Below are positions 1 through 7,200 of a stretch of 19,651 nucleotides of DNA, piece by piece. The number at the start of each line of letters is the position of its first letter. The first letter of the stretch is position 1. Location of the stretch: assembly GCA_944326735.1 (NCBI GenBank), contig CALVFC010000011.1, positions 1 to 19,651 on the forward strand, written 5' to 3'. Source of the stretch: an uncultured Limosilactobacillus sp. GTDB lineage: Bacteria; Bacillota; Bacilli; Lactobacillales; Lactobacillaceae. A program made the translations under genes and the position numbers. The notes beneath the pieces are model-generated. The model ran no database searches. It was given only the letters and a program-made list of their open reading frames with translations, and was not told the origin of the DNA.

Positions 1-1071
1 ATTCTCTTGGGCATCCGCAACAGCCTCAGGAATGGTTTCCATCCCCCAAACATCTTTTACACGACTTGCCAATGACAACCCGATCGTCCCAATTCCGGCA
101 TAAGCATCCACCAGCACGTCACTTGGCTGAAGGTCGAGTGCCTTGGCAGCTTCCTCATATAACGTTTCTGTCTGTATGGGGTTCAGCTGCAGGAAGGAGC
201 GGGCGGACAACTTGAAATCGAGGCCCATCAAGCTTTCCGTAATCGCGTCCGCACCAGCCAAATGGATCATCCGGTCGCCCCAGACCAGTGGCGTATCGCC
301 GGGATTAACGTTCTGCATCACGGAGGTTACTTCGGGCAGTTGCTCCTGAATTGATTCTAAGAGTTGGTGCCTATGAATTAATTTGGGCGAGTTGGTGATA
401 AAGGTCACCTGGACTTCACCTGTCGCAACGGATTCCCGCACAACCAGGGTTTTGATGATCCCGCTATTGTTGCGTTCATCATATACCGGAATTTGGAGAT
501 CTTCGATGAGCTGAACGAGTGTCCGGACCACCTTCATCGTGGTTGGCATTTGAATGGCGCATTCTTTAATGTCAACGAGGTCGTGACTACCAGTCTTATA
601 TAGCCCTGCGGCAACGTGGCCGTTGACCATCCGTACCTGGAAGGTGGCCTTATTCCGGTAACCGTATTCATCCGGTGCTGCAATTGTTGGGCGTACATCA
701 TAGGCCCGGTAGCCAAAAGGTTTGAATTTTTCCAAGCTATCGATGACGACCTGGCGCTTGAAGCGTAATTGCTGTCGATAGGCTAAGTCTTCGAGTTCAA
801 AACCACCGGCAACGTTGGCATAGGCGTCCCGGGGGGTGACCCGGTCACGACTCTTTTTGCGGAGACGGTGGAGTTTTCCTTCGAGGTAACGGGGATGAAC
901 CTTCGTAACTTCCGCCACGATAACTTCGTGTGGTAAGGCCCCTGGGACGAAGCAGACCTTGTGTTTGAAGTAGCCAATCCCCTGGCCGTTGACCCCTAAC
1001 CGCCGGACGGTCAATGGAAAACGGTCGCCTACTTGGACCGTGACTAACTCTGATGAGCGTGATTGTGCCAT
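1..1071 (-). CDS. rlmD: 23S rRNA (uracil-C5)-methyltransferase, RlmD/RlmCD (RumA) type, 3' end beyond window
   Basis: SAM-dependent enzyme that makes 5-methyluridine in 23S rRNA. Reading from ATG at 1071 gives 357 codons open to position 1, so only the N-terminal three quarters or so is present (family about 450 residues). Visible parts: N-terminal TRAM-like beta-barrel (about residues 10-68), the central RumA domain, the conserved SFLQLNPIQTE segment (292-302) and the SAM-binding motif DAYAGIGTIGLSLA (322-335). The catalytic Cys region lies off the edge. Start choice: GGAGAGGAG lies 9 nt upstream. Odd point: the C-x5-C-x2-C Fe-S ligands of RumA are replaced by D82, A88 and F91, while the fourth Cys (C171, in ECAIQ) remains. 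The gene is divergent from the flavoprotein operon. Family identity is firm; RlmD versus RlmCD target specificity cannot be settled here. Confidence 0.93.
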   Translation of the reverse strand, partial: MAQSRSSELVTVQVGDRFPLTVRRLGVNGQGIGYFKHKVCFVPGALPHEVIVAEVTKVHPRYLEGKLHRLRKKSRDRVTPRDAYANVAGGFELEDLAYRQQLRFKRQVVIDSLEKFKPFGYRAYDVRPTIAAPDEYGYRNKATFQVRMVNGHVAAGLYKTGSHDLVDIKECAIQMPTTMKVVRTLVQLIEDLQIPVYDERNNSGIIKTLVVRESVATGEVQVTFITNSPKLIHRHQLLESIQEQLPEVTSVMQNVNPGDTPLVWGDRMIHLAGADAITESLMGLDFKLSARSFLQLNPIQTETLYEEAAKALDLQPSDVLVDAYAGIGTIGLSLASRVKDVWGMETIPEAVADAQEN

Positions 1072-1118
1072 TTTTGAAAACTCCTCTCCGTTGTTAAACG
1101 TTCTTTTAGTAACGCCTT

Positions 1119-1127
1119 ATTGTAGCA
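1119..1127 (-). promoter_or_regulatory. Extended -10 promoter for the methyltransferase gene
   Basis: On the minus strand the sequence reads TGC-TACAAT, an extended -10 element, about 50 nt upstream of the start codon at 1071. The matching -35 region (around 1142-1147) is poor, which is tolerated by extended -10 promoters. Confidence 0.4.
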
Positions 1128-1196
1128 TATTTCTTTGCAGCCCACTTCTGGCTAGCCTTGGAAGATGGGGATTAGTTATAATTGATTTGATGATGA

Positions 1197-1227
1197 TTGC
1201 CAAATTGACTGAAAATGATAGTACAAT
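1197..1227 (+). promoter_or_regulatory. Possible promoter of the flavoprotein operon
   Basis: TTGCCA at 1197-1202 and TACAAT at 1222-1227 are separated by 19 nt, longer than the ideal 17. The -10 is 33 nt from the GTG at 1261. No other convincing promoter is seen in the divergent intergenic space. Confidence 0.3.
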
Positions 1228-1260
1228 AGTGAAAATTAGGGAAAGAGGAAGTGACCAATT

Positions 1261-1827
1261 GTGAAATTTGCTGCCATTGCTGGTTCTAATGCTGAACATT
1301 CTTACAATCGTTTGTTATTGGAATATATGAAACGACGCTATGCTGACCAGGACCAGTTTGACGTGATTGATATTCGACCGGTCCCGATGTTCAATGAAAG
1401 CTTTAAGGGTGAACTACCGCAAGCTATTCAAGATATTGATCGAAGGATTCAAGCGGCAGATGCTGTGATTATTGCCAGCCCGGAATACAACCACTCAATT
1501 ACCTCGGCCCTGAAGAGTACCATCGAATGGCTATCATATAAGGTGCACCCCCTGAATCATAAGCCCGTGTGGACAACTGGGGCATCAACCTTAGCGCAGG
1601 GGACATCGCGTTCGCAAGTTCAATTACGGGATATCCTGATTTCACCGGGCCTGAACGCCTCACTATGTCAGATGTCAGAATTCTTCCTGAGTGATGTTCG
1701 CAATGAAATGGATGACGAAGGGAACCTGGTTAACCCCGGGACAATCAAGGTACTGGATAAGTGCATGAATGAATTCCGTCCCTTTGCGCGCGCCATTAAC
1801 CGTCTAGAAGAGGAGATGAATCAGTAG
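1261..1827 (+). CDS. NADPH-dependent FMN reductase family flavoprotein (stand-alone)
   Basis: A 188-residue flavodoxin-like protein of the NADPH-dependent FMN reductase family (length typical), predicted cytoplasmic. The N-terminal beta strand and FMN-phosphate loop read AIAGSNAEHSYNRLLL (residues 4-19). The family segment ASPEYNHSITSALKSTIEWL (about 75-94) and the flavin-side loop GASTLAQGTSRSQVQLRDIL follow. No signal peptide or membrane segment. Start is GTG at 1261 with a purine-rich AGAGGAAG upstream; the spacing is acceptable but long. Its TAG stop overlaps the GTG of the next gene by one base, so the two are translationally coupled. It resembles the N-terminal domain of that next protein, suggesting a tandem duplication and possibly a heterodimer. 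The natural electron acceptor is unknown. Confidence 0.9.
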   Translation: MKFAAIAGSNAEHSYNRLLLEYMKRRYADQDQFDVIDIRPVPMFNESFKGELPQAIQDIDRRIQAADAVIIASPEYNHSITSALKSTIEWLSYKVHPLNHKPVWTTGASTLAQGTSRSQVQLRDILISPGLNASLCQMSEFFLSDVRNEMDDEGNLVNPGTIKVLDKCMNEFRPFARAINRLEEEMNQ

Positions 1828-3062
1828 TGAAAAAGATTCTTGCCTTTGTCGGTACGAATGCCGACTTTTCCTATAACCGGCTCTTACTCCGGTTCATGAA
1901 AAAGCATTTCAAACAGATGGCTGACATTGAACTGTATGAAGTCAGCAAACTACCACCATTTAGCGTGGACACACCGCTTTCGGAACAAACGGAGGTCTGG
2001 AAGCTCAAGCAAAAGGTTAAAGCGGCTGATGGCTTAGTCTTCTCCACACCGGAATACGACCACGGTATTCCAGCAGTTCTAAAGAGTGCGGTGGAATGGT
2101 TGTCATACCACACGACGGTCCTGAAGAAGAAGCCGACGATGGTTGTCGGGGTTGCTTATGGTCGCCAGGCATCCGCTCGTTCCCAAGTGCAGATGCGGCA
2201 AATCCTCATTTCACCGGACTGTGATGCTAACCTGATGCCCGGCAACGAAGTGTTAATTGGGAATGTTAAGCAGACCTTTGCCAAGGATGGTCGAATTGTC
2301 GATCAGGAGATTGTCGATAATTTAGAGCAGTGCTTTACTAATTTCATTGAGTATATCCAAATTTTTGAAAACGTGAGAAAGGCTGATCTACACATGTCTA
2401 TTAAACAACCAACAATTAGCGATGCCTATGTTCAGTTCCCGACTGGCCGGTTGACCCTTAAAGAGGTTCAACAAATCTTTTCAACGATTCCCTTTGAAGT
2501 TGATTTGATTGATGCGGACGACCGGTTTGCTTGGTACTCTGATAAGCCTAACCGTGAACACGTTCGGAACGTCGCTTCACTGAATGAAACAGTGCAGGAA
2601 TGTCACCCACCGATGGCTGTCCCTGCAGTGATGAGCATTATTAACAGCTTCCGCGAAGGTAAAAAGGACGTTGTTACGCGGCCACTTTGGATGCACGGTC
2701 ACCGTTCGTTAATCCAGTACTATGCTTTACGGGACGTCGATGGTCACTACCTCGGTACGATTGAGTTTACTGGTAGTGTTGAATACATCCTGAACTTGTT
2801 TGAACAGGGTGCTTGGGATAAGGATGCCAATACCGGTGCTTCCCAAACCAGTGCGGATGCCTCGACTGGCGCTTCACAAACTGGTGATTCCAATGATGAC
2901 CAACCAGCGGCCGACGCCTCAACCGGCGCTTCGGAAAGTGATGATGCAGAAGAGGACACTTCAGCGGATGCTTCGACGGGGGCATCAGAAACTGGCTCGG
3001 TCGATGCTGAAGATAACGATGCCGATGCTTCAACTGGTGCTTCTGAGGCTGATGATGAATAG
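1827..3062 (+). CDS. NADPH-dependent FMN reductase with PAS-like domain and five-fold flavinylation tail
   Basis: A 411-residue three-part protein. Residues 1 to about 185 are an FMN reductase domain (FVGTNADFSYNRLLL near the N-terminus, STPEYDHGIPAVLKSAVEWL about 72-91). Residues about 195-325 resemble the PAS domain seen in DUF438-type proteins, with an ECHPP motif (C259, H260) and a YALRDVDGHYLGTIEFTGS end. Residues 331-411 are an acidic, low-complexity tail with five motifs: DANTGAS at 333-339 and DASTGAS at 344-350, 363-369, 381-387 and 400-406. This matches the ApbE acceptor motif D-x-x-(S/T)-G-A-(S/T), in which the last hydroxyl residue receives FMN, so S339, S350, S369, S387 and S406 are predicted sites. 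An ApbE gene follows directly. No secretion signal, so a cytosolic multi-FMN carrier is inferred. Start GTG overlaps the previous stop; AGAGGAG is upstream. Confidence 0.93.
   Translation: MKKILAFVGTNADFSYNRLLLRFMKKHFKQMADIELYEVSKLPPFSVDTPLSEQTEVWKLKQKVKAADGLVFSTPEYDHGIPAVLKSAVEWLSYHTTVLKKKPTMVVGVAYGRQASARSQVQMRQILISPDCDANLMPGNEVLIGNVKQTFAKDGRIVDQEIVDNLEQCFTNFIEYIQIFENVRKADLHMSIKQPTISDAYVQFPTGRLTLKEVQQIFSTIPFEVDLIDADDRFAWYSDKPNREHVRNVASLNETVQECHPPMAVPAVMSIINSFREGKKDVVTRPLWMHGHRSLIQYYALRDVDGHYLGTIEFTGSVEYILNLFEQGAWDKDANTGASQTSADASTGASQTGDSNDDQPAADASTGASESDDAEEDTSADASTGASETGSVDAEDNDADASTGASEADDE
2823..3044 (+). repeat. Five imperfect repeats encoding D-A-(N/S)-T-G-A-S flavinylation motifs
   Basis: The motif-coding segments start at 2823, 2856, 2913, 2967 and 3024. 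Spacing is irregular (33, 57, 54, 57 nt) and the codons differ between copies (for example acc/act/acg for Thr), so the peptide is conserved better than the DNA. That points to selection on the protein motif rather than a recent slippage array. Confidence 0.9.
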
Positions 3063-3978
3063 TCAGGACTTAATGGCACAACGCCACTCGTTGGTCCACC
3101 ATGCTTTGGGAACCCATATTGTGTTAACCATCTACGGGGACCAGTACTTTCCGTTGTTGCAAGAATCAATGCGGATGATTGATCAATACGAAGACCGACT
3201 GACCGTTAACCGTCAGGAGTCTGAAGTGATGTCGGTCAATCATGCGGCCGGGCGGATCCCCAAGATGGTTTCACCGACGACTTATGAGCTGATCAAAATG
3301 GCGGTGCATTATAGTCGTGAAAACTTTGGCTTTAATGCCTTGATCGGGCCGCTGGTAAAACTATGGAAGATTGGCTTTAAGGGGGCCCACGTTCCTAGCG
3401 ATGCTGCCATCCAGCAGCGTTTGCAATTGATTGATCCTTATAAGGCGATTTTGGATGATGATAACCGCACGGTATTCCTGGAGGAGCCGGGGATGGAGCT
3501 AGACCTGGGCGGAATTGCGAAGGGCTTCATTGCTGACCGGTTAAAGGATCTTTGGCAGGAGCACCACGTTCCCGCAGGTATCATTGACTTGGGTGGTAAC
3601 CTGTTATTTGTCGGTCGCTCACCACGACGCCCGGACGGACAATGGATTATTGGTGTCCAGGATCCAAAAGAAAAGCGGGGGGATGACCTGGAACTTGTGC
3701 AAAAGCCAGCGTGTTCTGCCGTAACGTCGGGGATTTATGAGCGCTTCCTGGAAGTGAATGGTAAGAAGTACCACCACCTCCTTGATCCCCGGACTGGTTA
3801 TCCATTGCAAACAAACTTATCCAGTGTGACCGTCTTTACCCAGCAATCTGTGATGGGGGAAATTGAAGCTAAACGACTGTTTTTCCATGGATCACCAATC
3901 AAGGACTGGCGTGACCAGCCTGGCAATTTAGGGGCCGTCTTTATTTCACAGGATGGCCAGGTTAAGAACGTTGAATAG
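3055..3978 (+). CDS. apbE: FAD:protein FMN transferase (ApbE family), cytoplasmic
   Basis: Transfers FMN from FAD onto Ser/Thr of target proteins through a phosphoester bond, with Mg2+. The 307-residue product shows family hallmarks: ALGTHIVLTIYG near the N-terminus, ELDLGGIAKGFIADRL and IIDLGGNLLFVG in the middle, and SGIYERF with HHLLDPRTGYP later. No lipobox or signal peptide, unlike exported ApbE, so it should act in the cytosol. Start chosen at ATG 3055, which has GAGG 6 nt upstream and overlaps the previous gene by 8 nt; ATG 3052 and ATG 3073 are alternatives. The frame stays open upstream to 2800, but that part lies over the flavinylation tail in another frame and is not believed. It is followed by a strong terminator, so it is the last gene of the operon. 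The preceding protein, with five acceptor motifs, is the evident substrate. Confidence 0.94.
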   Translation: MNSQDLMAQRHSLVHHALGTHIVLTIYGDQYFPLLQESMRMIDQYEDRLTVNRQESEVMSVNHAAGRIPKMVSPTTYELIKMAVHYSRENFGFNALIGPLVKLWKIGFKGAHVPSDAAIQQRLQLIDPYKAILDDDNRTVFLEEPGMELDLGGIAKGFIADRLKDLWQEHHVPAGIIDLGGNLLFVGRSPRRPDGQWIIGVQDPKEKRGDDLELVQKPACSAVTSGIYERFLEVNGKKYHHLLDPRTGYPLQTNLSSVTVFTQQSVMGEIEAKRLFFHGSPIKDWRDQPGNLGAVFISQDGQVKNVE

Positions 3979-3989
3979 TTAAAACTAAA

Positions 3990-4022
3990 GAACTGTCCGA
4001 TTGTCGGACGGTTCTTTTTTAT
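3990..4022 (+). terminator. Rho-independent terminator of the flavoprotein-apbE operon
   Basis: Arms GAACTGTCCGA (3990-4000) and TCGGACGGTTC (4004-4014) pair over 11 bp with one G-T wobble around a TTG loop, followed by six T. Confidence 0.95.
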
Positions 4023-4247
4023 TTCTCATTAGTTTATCAATGATAAATAAAACCGCTGTAAATGGTTTATACCACCGACCATTATATGAATCATTTATCA
4101 TATGTATTAAATAAATTTTAATATGTGATCCCTATTATATAAGCGTTTATACCAACATGAGTTTAAAATCTTTAGTTATCGGTTGAAAATAAAAGAAAAC
4201 GGTTTATTTTGGAAATAGATGATAAATTAATTCAGGGGGTAATATCC
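4023..4247. other. AT-rich intergenic region upstream of the adhesin
   Basis: No gene is seen. The ten-base word GTTTATACCA occurs twice (4065-4074 and 4145-4154, 80 bp apart), and related GGTTTAT words lie at 4064 and 4201. These may be regulator sites, but no known operator is recognised. Confidence 0.4.
4183..4210 (+). promoter_or_regulatory. Possible adhesin promoter
   Basis: TTGAAA (4183-4188) and TATTTT (4205-4210) with a 16-nt spacer, 37 nt before the chosen ATG. The -10 is weak, and this AT-rich stretch offers other candidates. Confidence 0.35.
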
Positions 4248-7200
4248 ATGCTATCAAGCAATAACTGGAAAGAACAAATTCGTAAACAAGAACCAAAGAA
4301 ACAACGCTTTACTATTAAGAAGTTAACTGTCGGGGTTGCCTCAGTATTAATTGGTTTCACGTTTATGGGTGCCAGTGCCTTAGCAGATGATAATGTAACC
4401 ACTGATAATTCACAAAACGAACCTACTAATACTGCAATTACTAACAATAACCAAACGGCTAATAGCCAAGCAACAGCAGTGGCTTCTACCAGTGAAGAAA
4501 ACAGCACCGCTAATGATAGCGATGCTGCCACTACTAACACTTTAAATGTTCAACAAGCACAAACTGCTAATGTTGATGCTTCTACTTTACAAGAAAGCAA
4601 AGATGAAGTTAACAATACAGAAAACCAAGCGGAAGTTAACGACTACGCTGGCCTTATTTCTGCATTAAAGGATAAGAATATCAATACGATTACCTTAACT
4701 GGCGATATTGATGACAGTGGAGCACGCGGTGGCTATGACACCATCAATACTGCTAACATTGCCCACACAGTCACAATTGATGGTCAGGGTCAATATAGCT
4801 TTAATATGGGTAATCGCTATATTTATCTGACTAACAACACAGAGAGCAATAATGATCACTGGAATATCACTTTCAGTAACATTAAGAACATCCAGGCACA
4901 GAATAAATATGGATTAATCTGTGTTTACTCTAAGGATGCTACTAAGGATTCAATTAATTTCAACAATGTAACTGTTGATCCGTCAACAAAAACCTTAACC
5001 GGTAAAAACGATGGATTCGGTCCGGTTAATGTTTCAATTAAGAACAGTACAATCAATGGTGTTATTGATGCTAATAACCTAACAACAACTGGAGAAAACA
5101 CCTTTAACAAGGCTATTACTGCCGCCGGTGACATTAACTTATCTGGCCACAATACTCTTAACGATACTGTTTCGGGCAATAATGTAACTACAACCGGAGA
5201 AAACACTTTTAACAAGGCCATTACCACTGGAAATGCAAACTTTTCTGGTATTAATAGTTTAAGCGGATCTCTTAGTGGTAATGATTCATTGGTTACGGTA
5301 AACGGTAATCTTGAAATCAATGGAACAACAACGGTTACACCAACTGCTAATAGAGCTACTAATGCAACTAGCTTTAGCGTTGCAGGCAATGCCATTATTG
5401 ATTCTGGCGCTAAGCTTAACATCACTAGTTCCGCTAAGAACGTTGCCGGAATTACCTTTACTACCGGGGCAAAAAGTACAACTATTGATAATGCTACAGC
5501 GGGCGTATTACGGTTAATGCCAAATGCCCAAGTAACAATGAGCTTAGGTGCTGGTAAGTCAATGGCCGTTATGCGGGCTAGTGATATTGATTTGCAGGAT
5601 GGTTCTCAATTAACAGTTAATACTAAGATGGACACTACTGGGTTCCGTGCTTTGGCACCAATTGAAGTGGACTCGACGCAAAATGATGCAGACGATAGCA
5701 CAGTACGAATTAGCAATAACGCTAAGTTAACTATTATCCGTTCAGGAGTTACTGTTTCTGATTCACCTTTACTTTCAATTGGACCAAATGATGGATTGGG
5801 AAACAGTTACCATTTACTAGTTAATGGTGGGACTCTGGATTTAGAAGATTCAGCATATTCAAATCTCTTACCTAAAGAATATACTTTAACTAAGAATGAA
5901 TATAAGAATGGTTGGCCTGGAATCCTTACTATGTGGGGTACCAGCAGTAGTGATGAAATCAGTTTTAACAATGCCAAGATGATCAAACTTGTGCGGACTG
6001 CTAATAACAAGCCTGGATATCTTATTCACACTGATTCTGCTGGAGATGTAAGATCACATTCCATTTCGGTAACAATTAACAATACAGGATCTAATGCTTT
6101 TACTCCTTTGACTATGATTCCTGCAGGTTCAAATACTCCTGTTACTTGGAACATTAAGTACTTAAGTACCAAGAGTCAAGGTGGGGACTTTGCCTATGTT
6201 TTCCGTGGAAGCAAGAATACTTGGAACATTGCTGGGTCAGAATACATGAAAGGTTCCGTTAATGATAATATTGGCGGAAAGAACGAAGTCATTTTAGCTG
6301 GCTCAACTGATCAAGGCTCTAACCACTTTGATAATGGTCAAGTTGTTCCAGAAAATGGCAAGACCACTGCTTCGCCAGAACTGAATAACTTTATCAACCA
6401 CTTCAGCTGGTGGAACTGTAAGGGAGTTTCATTTGGTACAGACTTGCAAGAGGTCAGTGGAACCGTCACCTATGTTGATGATGCGGGAAAGACTGTTGCC
6501 AATAAAAATGGTCAAAATAGCTTAACCTTCAATTTCCAAAAGAGTGATGGCCTTTCAGCCGATACTCTTGATAAGGCAATTAGCGATAATATTCCAACTA
6601 ACTGGAAGCTTAAGCCAGGATACGCTTTACCAGGAGCACAAACTGACACCTTTAATATTAAAGTACCAATTGTTCATGCAACCCAGAACGTTACTCCAGG
6701 TGATCCAGGCGTAACTCCTGATAAAACTTCTTACAAAGATCTCTTTACTACATCGACTCGGACCATTAACGTTTACAAGACTGATGGCACTCTTGACCAT
6801 GCGGAAAAGCAGACTGTTACCTTTGGCCGGACAGGTATTCTTGATAAAGTCACCGGAGACATCACGGTAGCCCCAACAAGTCCTTGGCACGTTTACAACA
6901 CCACTACTAATAAGTTGACTAATAACAAGCAGGGTACTTGGGCTAAATATGACGTACCTACTCATGATGGATACAATCTACTGATTGATGGAGTCCAGAG
7001 TGATACAGCAAGTGTTCCGGCTGTTAACACAGTTGATCCAAATAAGGACGTCACGGTTAACGTAAAGTACACAGCAACGCAGCAAAATTACAAGCAAAGT
7101 ATCAAGTACGTTGATGAACAAGGTCATACTCTAGCAACTACTGCGAATGCCTTTACTGGTACATTTACTGTAACTAACCCAGCTACTATTTCGGCTGATC

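Noticed and set aside
1646..1720. GAST in the first reductase (TTGASTLAQG) as a further flavinylation site
   Set aside because: It lacks the preceding Asp of the motif and lies in the flavin-binding loop of the folded domain, where family members commonly have G-A-S.
2800..3054. ApbE frame extended upstream to ATG 2800, giving 392 residues
   Set aside because: The extra residues are Met/Leu/Arg/Pro-rich and unlike ApbE. They are the +1 shadow of the flavinylation tail, and a better-placed start lies at 3055.
4209..4247. TTG 4209 as start of the adhesin
   Set aside because: It has no ribosome binding site and would add 13 acidic or polar residues before the signal peptide. ATG 4248 has AGGGGGT at the right distance.
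4925..5425. Antisense frame of 166 codons inside the adhesin
   Set aside because: It is an open shadow caused by biased codon use in Thr/Asn-rich repeats, without ribosome binding site or recognisable protein features. The same holds for 9429-9995 and 2747-3169 on the minus strand.
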